Below the pieces are notes generated by a model. It did no database searches, was not told the DNA's origin, and saw only the letters and a list, made by a program, of their open reading frames with translations. Shown one piece after another: positions 20,989 through 28,710 of a stretch of 64,000 nucleotides of DNA (position 1 is its first letter; the number at the start of each line of letters is the position of its first letter). The stretch spans positions 55,514 to 119,513 of the forward strand of contig JAEUJY010000126.1 in NCBI GenBank assembly GCA_016794525.1, read 5' to 3'. The stretch comes from Myxococcales bacterium (GTDB lineage Bacteria; Myxococcota_A; Polyangia; Haliangiales; Haliangiaceae). The position numbers were made by a program, and so were the translations under genes.

Positions 20989-21927
20989 ATGCGGACCTGG
21001 GCAGCGCTGGCGATCGTCGTGGGCGGCGCGTGCGGTGGCGACACCGGGATCGACCTCGACGGCGGCGCGATCGACGGCGGCGTCGACGCGGCGCCGGTCG
21101 ATCCGCTGGCCGGCGCCAGCGCGGCGAGCCAGGTGGGCGGCGGCTACCGCTTCACCGAGGGCCCGCAGTGGCGCGCCGCCACCGCCGACTGGCTGTGGAG
21201 CGACATCGACGGCGACACCATCTACCGCTGGAGCGGCGCCGGCGCACCGACGGTGTTTCGCCGGCCGAGCGGCCGGAGCAACGGCCTGGCGCTCGATCCC
21301 GGCGGCGCGCTGATCGCGTGCGAGCACGGCGCGCGTCGGGTCGCCCGCGGCGACGGCGCCAGCGGCGCGACGGTGGTCGATCGCTTCGAGGGCCTGCGGC
21401 TCAACTCGCCCAACGACGTGACGGTGCGCACCGACGGCACGATCTACTTCACCGATCCGCCCTACGGCATCAGCGACGCGCAGCGCGAGCTGGGCTTCAT
21501 GGGCGTGTTCCGCGTCGCGCCCGGCGGCGCGCTGACCGCCGAGCACCGCGGCGCGCTGACCGATCGCCCCAACGGCGTCGCGCTGTCGCCGGCCGCCGAC
21601 CGCCTGTACGTCGGCGACTCCGAGGCGGCGACGGTCCACGTCTTCGACGTCGCCGCCGACGGCGCGCTGACCAACCGGCGCGTCTTCGTCACCACCGCCG
21701 CGACGCCCGACGGGCTGGCGGTCGACGCCGCCGGCGACCTGTTCGTCGCGACCGCCGCCGGCGTCGAGGCCTACGCGCCCGACGGCCGCCGCTGGGGCGT
21801 CCTCGCGGTGCCCGAGCAGCCGTCCAACGTCGCGTTCGGCGGCGCCGACGGCCGGACGCTGCTCGTCACCGCGCGCACCGGGGTCTACCGCGTCGACCTG
21901 GCGGTGCCCGGGTTGCCCACGCGGTGA
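20989..21927 (+). CDS. SMP-30/gluconolactonase-like lipoprotein
   Basis: A 312-residue predicted lipoprotein (lipobox GGAC, Cys about 15, then an Asp/Gly-rich linker) with a six-bladed SMP-30/gluconolactonase propeller. Conserved pieces are YRFTEGPQW with a metal-binding Glu, RSNGLALDP, LNSPNDVTVR, TDPPYGI, RPNGVALSPAADRLYV and TPDGLAVDAAG. Known relatives hydrolyse sugar lactones with a divalent metal. Here the activity would be at the envelope. The ATG lies 64 bases from the divergent ligase start. It converges on the radical SAM gene with a 6-base gap. Confidence 0.82.
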   Translation: MRTWAALAIVVGGACGGDTGIDLDGGAIDGGVDAAPVDPLAGASAASQVGGGYRFTEGPQWRAATADWLWSDIDGDTIYRWSGAGAPTVFRRPSGRSNGLALDPGGALIACEHGARRVARGDGASGATVVDRFEGLRLNSPNDVTVRTDGTIYFTDPPYGISDAQRELGFMGVFRVAPGGALTAEHRGALTDRPNGVALSPAADRLYVGDSEAATVHVFDVAADGALTNRRVFVTTAATPDGLAVDAAGDLFVATAAGVEAYAPDGRRWGVLAVPEQPSNVAFGGADGRTLLVTARTGVYRVDLAVPGLPTR

Positions 21928-21933
21928 CGCAGC

Positions 21934-23370
21934 TCAATCCGGCAGCGCGCGCAGGAGGCCGCGGGCGCGGCGCGAGGCCAGCACCGCGCGCTCGCCATCG
22001 GCGCGCGCCGCCTCGTGGGCCCGGCCCCGCGCGCGCAGCCGCGCCGCGACCGCCGCGAGCGCGGCCTGCGCGGCGTCCATCGTCGCCGCGTCGGTGAGGA
22101 TGCTCTGCCGGTTGCGGTCCTGCATCGGCAGCATGTAGCGGACCGCGACGTCGTCGGCCTCGGCCAGCGCGGCGAACGCCTCGATCTCGTGCAGGTTGGC
22201 GCGCAGGATCACCATGCTGTACGTGATCGCGCGAGGGTTGCGAGCGGCGCGGTGCGCCGCCAGGAGCGCGTCGAGGTTGGGCCGCACCCGCGCCCACGCC
22301 AGCCCGCGGTTCACCGCCTGGTACGTCGCGGCGGTGGCGGCGTTGAGGCTGACGGTGACGTGGCCCAGCCGCACGCGCCGGTAGCGCGCGAGCTCGTCGG
22401 GCGTGAGGTACGAGCCGTTGGTGGTCAACGCGAACTCGACCTGGGGCGCGGCGGCGAACGCGTCGCCGCCGAGCACCGCCCGGAACACCGGCGACGCCAG
22501 CGGCTCGCCACCCAGCGCCTCGAGCCGGCCGAGCCCGGGTGCGATCGCCGCCAGCGCCGCGTAGAACGCCGGCGGGCGCTCGTCGGCGAGCGTGCCGGTC
22601 GCGCCGTGGCTGCACATCAGGCAGTCGTAGTTGCAGAAGCTGGTCGCCGGGAACACCACCTCGAGCGGCGTCGTCGCGGGGCGCTCGGCGCCGTCGAGGA
22701 TCGCCGCGATCGTCGCGATCTGGTTGGCGCGGAAGGCGGCCGGCCCGCCGCGCGCCACCATCGCCGCCAGCGTGTCGGTGCGCCCGACCAGGCGCGGACA
22801 CGTCGCGCGGCACGTCGCGCCGGGATCGGGGCTGGCCAGCGCGCGGCGGAACCCGCGCATCGCCGGCCCGTGCCACAGCGCCAGCGGCGCGCCGACCTCG
22901 TCGGCGGGCGCGACCTGGAAGTCGGCGCAGCACGGCCCGCGCTGACCGCGCGCGCCGTACTCGAGGCGCGTCCACGGCGCGACGCACGCACGCCGGGCCA
23001 AGGCCTCGGCCGGCAGCAGGTCGGCGAGCCGCACGGTCGCGTCGACGTCGTCGCCGAGGCCGTCGATCACGTCGGGCCACGCCACCGCGGTGACGCCGGG
23101 CCAGGCGGGCGCCAGCGCCGCGGCCAGCGCGTCGCCGACCGCGCGCACCGCGGCGAACGACGCGGCCGAGCGGCGGTAACTCAGCGCCGGCAACGCCGCG
23201 AACGGGCCGGGGCGCGCCGGCGCGGCGGCGAGGTCGAACTCGACGATCGCGCGGTCGCCGAGCGCCACCTCGACCCGCGCTCGCCCAGGCGCGCAGCCCA
23301 GCGCCGTCACCCGTCCGCCGGGCAGCGCCTGTCCGACGGTCAGCGGCCCCAGGCGCGGCGTCGACCACAT
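21934..23370 (-). CDS. Radical SAM protein with N-terminal SPASM-like domain
   Basis: A 478-residue enzyme. The radical SAM cluster motif is CNYDCLMC (Cys246, 250, 253), followed by a GGEPL motif (EALGGEPLASP) and FALTTNGSYL. Upstream, residues 129-191 read as a SPASM-type region: CVAPW, then PCCADF (Cys147, 148), LWHGPAMRGFRRAL and CRATCP (Cys187, 191). SPASM normally follows the radical SAM barrel, so the order is inverted. Residues 1-110 are unassigned. Such proteins modify peptides or act in carbohydrate clusters; the substrate is unknown. The palindrome at 23433 lies in its divergent promoter region. Confidence 0.8.
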   Translation of the reverse strand: MWSTPRLGPLTVGQALPGGRVTALGCAPGRARVEVALGDRAIVEFDLAAAPARPGPFAALPALSYRRSAASFAAVRAVGDALAAALAPAWPGVTAVAWPDVIDGLGDDVDATVRLADLLPAEALARRACVAPWTRLEYGARGQRGPCCADFQVAPADEVGAPLALWHGPAMRGFRRALASPDPGATCRATCPRLVGRTDTLAAMVARGGPAAFRANQIATIAAILDGAERPATTPLEVVFPATSFCNYDCLMCSHGATGTLADERPPAFYAALAAIAPGLGRLEALGGEPLASPVFRAVLGGDAFAAAPQVEFALTTNGSYLTPDELARYRRVRLGHVTVSLNAATAATYQAVNRGLAWARVRPNLDALLAAHRAARNPRAITYSMVILRANLHEIEAFAALAEADDVAVRYMLPMQDRNRQSILTDAATMDAAQAALAAVAARLRARGRAHEAARADGERAVLASRRARGLLRALPD

Positions 23371-23432
23371 CGCCCGACGATCGCACGGGGCCGGCACGCG
23401 GCGCGGGCGGCCTTGCTTCGCCTTTCGCGGCC

Positions 23433-23453
23433 GTAGGAAGTGGAACTTCCTAC
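23433..23453. promoter_or_regulatory. Operator-like inverted repeat between radical SAM and cytochrome genes
   Basis: Perfect 9-bp arms GTAGGAAGT/ACTTCCTAC with a 3-base spacer (GGA), in a locally AT-richer stretch and 63 bases before the radical SAM start and 37 before the lipoprotein start. A half copy (TTTCTAC) follows at once. Form and position fit a dimeric repressor or activator site serving the divergent pair. It could also act as a hairpin. Confidence 0.6.
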
Positions 23454-23490
23454 TTTCTACGCTGCGCCGCCGGCCGCTAGCGTGCCGCCC

Positions 23491-24951
23491 ATGCAACGCC
23501 CCGCGCTCGCGCTCGCCGCCCTCCTCGCCGCCGCCGCCTGCACCGACGCCACGGAGGGTCCCGACCCGACCGACCCCGGCGACGATCCGTTCGCGGCCCA
23601 GGCCGACACCAGCGAGGGCCTGACCAACGTCAGCGCCGACCTCGACGCGGTGCTCGAGCACGGCGCGCTGGCCACCGCCTGCGCCGACGCGGCCGCGCAC
23701 CCGACCGACCGCCGGCTGCGGCTGCTGTGCGGCAAGGCGATGTTCTTCGACGAGTCGTTCGGCACGCCGGGCATCCCGCGGCCGATCCTGACGTGGCTGG
23801 TGCAGCACTTCCCCGAGCAGGTCGGCCCCGGCTTCGCGCAGCTCGGCATGATCGCCGATCCGCGGTCGCCCGACGGCCTGCCGCTGGGGCTCCCCGCGGG
23901 CCCGCGGTTCGGCTCGGTCGACGCGGTGTCGTTCGGCTGCGCCAGCTGCCACTTCGGGCGGCTGCCCGACGGGCGCTACGCGGTGGGCGCCGCCAACCAC
24001 GCCTACGCCTACGGCCGGATGAACCTGATGATGGTGGTGCTGCCGTCGCTGGCGATCCCCGGCGCCGATCCCGCGGCCCACGATCCCGACGCGATCGCCG
24101 CGATCCAGCCGCTGCGCGATCGCATGGCCGCGCACCCCGAGATCCAGAACGCGCTGATCACCGCGCTGTTGCCGCTGATCACCGGCGGCGGCGGCGCGAT
24201 GCCGATGGTGTCGCGCGAGAGCGAGCACTGGTACGCCAGCTGGCGCAGCGGGACGATGGACTTCTTCATCCAGCCGCTGCCGTTCGACGACGGCGTGCAC
24301 ACCGTGTCGAAGATCAGCCCGCTGTGGGCGGTGCCCGACGACGCCGAGCTGGCCGCGGCCGGCATCGACACCGCGATGCTCGGCTGGACCGGCGGCACCG
24401 CCAGCCTCCACAACTTCCTGGCGGCGTTCGTCGATCTCGGCGGCGGCGACCTCGGCCAGTGGCCGCGCGAGCGCCTCGCGCCGCTGGCGGAGTACATCGC
24501 CTCGCTGCGGGCGCCGCTCGCCCCGACCCCGCCGCCCGCGGCCGACGTCGCGCGCGGCCGCGCGGTGTTCGTCGCCGCCGGTTGCCAGGCCTGCCACGGC
24601 GGGCCGCGCGGCATGGGCGATCGCACCTACGGCTTCGACGAGATCGGCACCGACGCCGCGATCGAGTGGTGGGCCGACGGCGCCGATCACGACGGCGCGC
24701 CGGCGGGCGGCCTGCGGTTCCAGCCCGGCGACACGATCACCCACGCGATCAAGTCGCCGCGGCTGGTCGGGCTGTGGGCGATGACGCGGTTCCTGCACAA
24801 CGGCGCGCTCGACAGCCTCGACCAGCTCCTGTGCCTGGCGCCGCGCCCCGACGTCGCCGCGCCGGCGTTCGGTGCCGGCGGCCACACCTTCGGCTGCGAC
24901 CTGCCCGACGCAGACCGCCGCGCGCTGGTGGCGTACCTGAACGCCCACTGA
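23491..24951 (+). CDS. Diheme c-type cytochrome lipoprotein
   Basis: A 486-residue lipoprotein (lipobox AAAAC, Cys17). Two haem-binding CxxCH motifs are seen: CASCH (Cys150-His154) in the middle and CQACH near residue 365. The second opens a typical cytochrome c fold that closes with KSPRLVGLWAMTRFLHNGAL and ends LVAYLNAH. The layout resembles di-haem cytochrome c peroxidase/MauG-type or di-haem oxidase-like proteins, but the peroxidase signatures are not clear. It should act at the periplasmic face of an envelope membrane. Confidence 0.82.
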   Translation: MQRPALALAALLAAAACTDATEGPDPTDPGDDPFAAQADTSEGLTNVSADLDAVLEHGALATACADAAAHPTDRRLRLLCGKAMFFDESFGTPGIPRPILTWLVQHFPEQVGPGFAQLGMIADPRSPDGLPLGLPAGPRFGSVDAVSFGCASCHFGRLPDGRYAVGAANHAYAYGRMNLMMVVLPSLAIPGADPAAHDPDAIAAIQPLRDRMAAHPEIQNALITALLPLITGGGGAMPMVSRESEHWYASWRSGTMDFFIQPLPFDDGVHTVSKISPLWAVPDDAELAAAGIDTAMLGWTGGTASLHNFLAAFVDLGGGDLGQWPRERLAPLAEYIASLRAPLAPTPPPAADVARGRAVFVAAGCQACHGGPRGMGDRTYGFDEIGTDAAIEWWADGADHDGAPAGGLRFQPGDTITHAIKSPRLVGLWAMTRFLHNGALDSLDQLLCLAPRPDVAAPAFGAGGHTFGCDLPDADRRALVAYLNAH

Positions 24952-25002
24952 GCCAGCGCGCGGGCGCGGCGGCGAGCGCGACGTCGCGCGGCGGCGCCGT
25001 GA

Positions 25003-27018
25003 TCAGCCGCGCGGGCGCGCGGCGTCGACCGCGGCCAGCGCCGCGTCGACCGCGGGGTCGGCCAGCACCTCGTCGAGCGAGCGCGCCCACGGCCGCTGCC
25101 AGTTGGGGCGCGCGTCGGTGGTGCCGGGCACGTTCTGGGTGCGCGGCTCGAGCCAGAGATCCTCGACGGTGATCAGCACGAGGTGCGCCGGGCTGGCGGC
25201 CAGCGCCGCGGTGCTGGCGCGCATCGCCGCGGCGCAGCCGACGTCGGACGGATCGTCGGCGCCGCCGAGCAGCGCCGCCCGCGTGGTCGCGCGCTCGGCC
25301 AGGCCGCGCGCGTGCTGCGCGGCGTCGATCAGGCCGAGGTCGCGCTGATCGTCGAGGTCGCCGCCGCGCCACCAGCCGGCGAAGGTCGGCGTGTCGTGGG
25401 TGTTGAGGCTGGCCACCTGATCGGCGACCGGCGGCGTGATCGCCGCGGCGGCGGTGGCGGGCATGTTGAACTGCCCGACGTACAGCCGGGCGATGCCGTG
25501 GCGAGCCAGCGCCGGGCGCACCTCGGGCGGCACCGTGCCGAGATCCTCGCCGGCCACCGCGCACTGGTGGCGGTGCGACTCCAGCGTCACCAGCGCGTAC
25601 AGCTCGTCGGCGCGGTAGCGGATGTAGACGCCGTCGGTGGCCGCCATCCCACGCGGCACGCAGTACAGGCGGTACAGCCCCATGACGTGATCGATGCGCA
25701 GCATCCGCGCGTGCCGCATGTGCGCCGACAGGCACGCGCGCACGTAGGCGTAGCCGGCCGCGCGCTCGCGCTCGGGGTGCAGCGGCGGCAGGCCCCAGTC
25801 CTGCCCGCCGAGGAACAGCGCGTCGGGCGGCGCGCCGGCCGCCAGCGTGGTCAAGAAGCGATCGCGGTGGCGCCACACCTCGTAGGCGTCGGCGTTCACG
25901 CCCACCGGCAGATCGAGGTACAGCCCGCCGCCCTCGCCGGCCGCGCGCTTGATCGCGGTCAGCTGCGCGCTCATCGCGCGCTGCGCCCAGACGTGGAACT
26001 CGACGCCCGGCCGCAGCGCCGGCGCGATCTCGGCCAGCGCGGTCGGCGCCGCGCGATCGCGATCGACGGCGTCCCACCGCGACCACGGCGCCCGGGCCTG
26101 CTCGCCGAGCGCGCGGAACAGCGCGTAGTCGAGCAGCGCGCCGTGGGCCGCGCCCTCGAGCTCGCGGCGCTGCGCGGGATCGGCCCATGCGGCGCGGGCG
26201 GACGCGGCCAGCGCCGTGCGCCGCGCCGCGTACTGCGCGCGGTAGTCGACCAGCGGCCCGGCGGTCAGCGCCGGCGGCGCGCCGTCGAGCTCGGCGTACA
26301 GCTCGTTCCAGAACAGCCGGCTGGCCGGCGAGTACGGGCTGATCTGGCACGGCTCGTCGAGGAACGCCGCCAGCAGCGGCAGCGTCGCGACGTAGTCGCC
26401 GCCGCGCCGGGCCACCTCGGCCAGGAGCCGGCGCAGCACCGCCAGATCGCCGGTGTGCCCCGACGCCGCGGTGCGCGCGGCGTACAGCGGCGCGAACACG
26501 CCCCACCGCTTCGGCACGGTGCCCGGCGCCCCCCACGCCGCGGTCGGCGCGGCGATCACCAGCGCCTGGCCCCAGGCCTTGCCGATCTCCCAGGTGAGCT
26601 GGTGGTAGCCGAGCGCGCCGTCGGGGATCGCGATCGTCAGCTCGCGGACGCAGTGGACCCGGCCCTCGGGCCAGGCGTGGTCGCGGGCCGGCGCCGCGAA
26701 CAGGTGGCCGTCGGCGTGCGCGGTGGCGCCGCCCTCGGTGGTCAGGTCGAGCTGCCACGCCGCGTCGGCGTCGGCCGGCACCCGCACCGGCACCCGCACC
26801 GGCGCGCCGTCCCAGGCGACGATCACCGGCGGCACCAGCTCGCCCCAGTGCGCGCGCACCGCGGCCCGCTGCGCGGCGTCCGGATCCCGGACGTCGTGGC
26901 CGAGCGCGGCCAGCACGGCGGCCAGCGCCGCCGGCGACGCCTCGACCGGCGCGCCGCGCCAGCCGACGTAGTGGGTGTCGACGCCGACGGTGGCGGCCAG
27001 GGTCGCCAGCGCGGTCAC
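25003..27018 (-). CDS. malQ: 4-alpha-glucanotransferase (GH77)
   Basis: A 671-residue amylomaltase that moves alpha-1,4-glucan segments between chains, used in glycogen or maltodextrin metabolism. GH77 motifs are clear: SPYSPASRLFWNELY near residue 245, RIDHVMGLYRLY with the nucleophile Asp, GEDLGTVPPEVR with the acid/base Glu, and NTHDTPTFAGWW with the third Asp. Length matches the long MalQ type with an N-terminal extension. ATG at 27018. It is divergent from the Tpx-like gene; no other glycogen gene is in view. Confidence 0.95.
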   Translation of the reverse strand: MTALATLAATVGVDTHYVGWRGAPVEASPAALAAVLAALGHDVRDPDAAQRAAVRAHWGELVPPVIVAWDGAPVRVPVRVPADADAAWQLDLTTEGGATAHADGHLFAAPARDHAWPEGRVHCVRELTIAIPDGALGYHQLTWEIGKAWGQALVIAAPTAAWGAPGTVPKRWGVFAPLYAARTAASGHTGDLAVLRRLLAEVARRGGDYVATLPLLAAFLDEPCQISPYSPASRLFWNELYAELDGAPPALTAGPLVDYRAQYAARRTALAASARAAWADPAQRRELEGAAHGALLDYALFRALGEQARAPWSRWDAVDRDRAAPTALAEIAPALRPGVEFHVWAQRAMSAQLTAIKRAAGEGGGLYLDLPVGVNADAYEVWRHRDRFLTTLAAGAPPDALFLGGQDWGLPPLHPERERAAGYAYVRACLSAHMRHARMLRIDHVMGLYRLYCVPRGMAATDGVYIRYRADELYALVTLESHRHQCAVAGEDLGTVPPEVRPALARHGIARLYVGQFNMPATAAAAITPPVADQVASLNTHDTPTFAGWWRGGDLDDQRDLGLIDAAQHARGLAERATTRAALLGGADDPSDVGCAAAMRASTAALAASPAHLVLITVEDLWLEPRTQNVPGTTDARPNWQRPWARSLDEVLADPAVDAALAAVDAARPRG

Positions 27019-27148
27019 GGGTGCTCCGATCGCGGTGCAAGATGAGGCGGGTGCGTCACGGCGGGCCAGCGTAGGGCCTCCGTCCGGCGATGTCGATCGC
27101 CGCGCGGGCGTTCCGTGCGCGGCGGCGGATCGCGGCTACCCTGCAGGC

Positions 27149-27817
27149 GTGCGCCCCGCCCTGTCCGTGCCGCTGCTCGCCGCGTCGCTGCTCGCCGCCT
27201 GCTCGTCGTCGTCGTCGGTCGGCGACGCCGAGGTCGTGCGCTACCTGCGCGCGCAGCCGCCGGATCGCCGCGCGGCGCTGGTGGCCGACGCCGAGCAGCG
27301 CACCCGCGCCACCGACGTGATCACCCGCGGCGGCCAGCCGCTGACGCTGGTCGGCCCGACGCTCGACGTCGGCGCGCCGGCCCCCGACGTGACGCTGGTC
27401 GACAGCCAGCTCGCGCCGTGGCGGCTGGCCGATCAGCGCGGCAAGGTGGTCGTGCTGTCGGTGGTGCCGTCGATCGACACCCGGGTGTGCGAGTCGCAGA
27501 CCCACCACGTCTCGGACGCGATCGCCCAGCTGCCGCCCGGCACCGTCGTGGTCACGGTCAGTCGCGACCTGCCGTTCGCGCAGCAGCGCTTCGCCGAGGA
27601 GGCCCACACCCAGACGGTCATGGCCTCCGACGCCAAGGGCCGCGAGTTCGGCCGGCGCTTCGGCCTCGAGGTCGACGAGAGCGGCCTGCTCGCGCGCTCG
27701 ACCTGGGTCATCGACAAGGCCGGCACGATCGCCTACCGCGAGCTGGTCGCCGACCAGACCACCGAGCCGGCCTACCCGCCGCTGATCGCCGCCGCCCAGG
27801 CCGCCGCGGCGAAGTGA
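27149..27817 (+). CDS. Lipoprotein thiol peroxidase (Tpx-like), no resolving Cys
   Basis: A 222-residue peroxiredoxin of the Tpx type attached to a lipoprotein signal (lipobox LAAC, Cys18) and a roughly 45-residue linker. The core starts VGAPAPDVTLVD and has PSIDTRVCESQT with peroxidatic Cys114. SRDLPFAQQRFAEE is the Tpx hallmark segment. In ordinary atypical 2-Cys Tpx a second Cys follows RF; here it is Ala, so the protein should work as a 1-Cys enzyme or with an outside thiol donor. Export is also unusual, since typical Tpx lacks a lipoprotein signal. GTG start at 27149. Confidence 0.82.
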   Translation: MRPALSVPLLAASLLAACSSSSSVGDAEVVRYLRAQPPDRRAALVADAEQRTRATDVITRGGQPLTLVGPTLDVGAPAPDVTLVDSQLAPWRLADQRGKVVVLSVVPSIDTRVCESQTHHVSDAIAQLPPGTVVVTVSRDLPFAQQRFAEEAHTQTVMASDAKGREFGRRFGLEVDESGLLARSTWVIDKAGTIAYRELVADQTTEPAYPPLIAAAQAAAAK

Positions 27818-27822
27818 CGCTC

Positions 27823-27863
27823 GCACCCTGACGGCGGCGGTCGGCGCCGCGTGTCTGCAGGGT
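27823..27863. terminator. Hairpin between convergent tpx-like and sigma-like genes
   Basis: Arms CACCCTG/CAGGGTG enclose an inner GGCGGCG/CGCCGC stem. The hairpin lies 6 bases after the stop of the Tpx-like gene and before the stop of the opposing gene, so it can serve both. Confidence 0.45.
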
Positions 27864-27886
27864 GGGCCCGTGCGTCGCCTCGCCGT

Positions 27887-28642
27887 TCATCCGTCGCCGA
27901 ACATCGCCGGCATCCGATCCCGGAACCGCTCGCGCAACCGCGCCTGGCCAGCGCGTACCAGGGCGCGCGCCCGCGCCGCGTCGGGCAGCGCCAGCTCGGC
28001 GGCGATCTCGTCGAAGTCGGCGTCGGCGAGCCAGCGCTCGAGCGCCGTGCGCATCGCGTCGGGGAACGTCGCGATGTACGCGCGCACCTCGGCGACCACC
28101 GCGGCCATCGTCAAGACGTCGGTGATCGGCGGGCGCGCCCCGGGCAGGCCCGTCGTCGGCAGCGGCGCGGCGTCGGTGGTGACCCCGCGCTTGGCGTGGC
28201 CGACGCTCTCGCCCAGGCGGCGCCGGACCTGGTCGCGCTCGCAGTACCGGGTCAGCGTCCGCAGCCAGGCGCGCAGCGGGGTCGCGGTGGCGGCGCGCGC
28301 GTCGTCGGTGGCCTCGTCGTCGCCGAGCCGGCCCAGCGCGTCGAGCTGGTCCGCGTCACCGGCCAGCGCTGGGCGCCGGGCCTGGAACCGGCGCAGGTTG
28401 GCGAAGCCGTCGGCGGCCAACCGCTCGAGCGCCATCGTCAGCACCGCGCGGGCGTCGTCGGGGTTGGCCAGGCGGGCCTGGCGCAGGATCGGGCTGCGGG
28501 TGGCCCACGCCTCGATCACCGGGCCGATCCGGCGCAACAGCGCGTGCCACGCGCGCTCGCGCGTCGCCCGCGGCGCCTGGTCGTCACACACCTCGCCCAC
28601 CAGGCGGGCGCAGGCGGCCTCGTCGGCGAGGTCCCAGTCCAT
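27887..28642 (-). CDS. Putative ECF-like RNA polymerase sigma factor
   Basis: A 251-residue protein with weak but ordered sigma-70 features. Residues about 60-100 (DDARAVLTMALERLAADGFANL, shown by its positions) followed by TPLRAWLRTLTRYCERDQVRRR resemble region 2 of ECF sigma factors. A Pro/Gly/Thr linker follows. Residues about 195-240 (MRTALERWLADADFDEIAAEL, then ARALVRAGQARLRERFR) resemble the region 4 helix-turn-helix. The ATG at 28642 was taken; a GTG at 28660 is in frame. It is divergent from a kinase with an anti-sigma-like zinc motif, which supports a sigma role. It could instead be a diverged regulator without promoter recognition. Confidence 0.55.
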   Translation of the reverse strand: MDWDLADEAACARLVGEVCDDQAPRATRERAWHALLRRIGPVIEAWATRSPILRQARLANPDDARAVLTMALERLAADGFANLRRFQARRPALAGDADQLDALGRLGDDEATDDARAATATPLRAWLRTLTRYCERDQVRRRLGESVGHAKRGVTTDAAPLPTTGLPGARPPITDVLTMAAVVAEVRAYIATFPDAMRTALERWLADADFDEIAAELALPDAARARALVRAGQARLRERFRDRMPAMFGDG

Positions 28643-28677
28643 CGCGCGCGACGCTAGCACGCGCCCCGCCCCCGCCG

Positions 28678-28695
28678 CGATCCGTGGTTGGATCG
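28678..28695. promoter_or_regulatory. Short inverted repeat in the sigma/kinase divergent region
   Basis: Arms CGATCC/GGATCG with a 6-base spacer, 16 bases before the kinase ATG and 36 bases from the sigma-like start. It could be an operator shared by the divergent genes. GATC-rich arms are common in this DNA, so the case is weak. Confidence 0.25.
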
Positions 28696-28710
28696 TCGCG
28701 ATCGTCCGCC

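Noticed and set aside
19863..21639. Long open frames over the DNA ligase on both strands
   Set aside because: Composition is Arg/Gln/His-rich, without any family signature, and the ligase frame explains the region.
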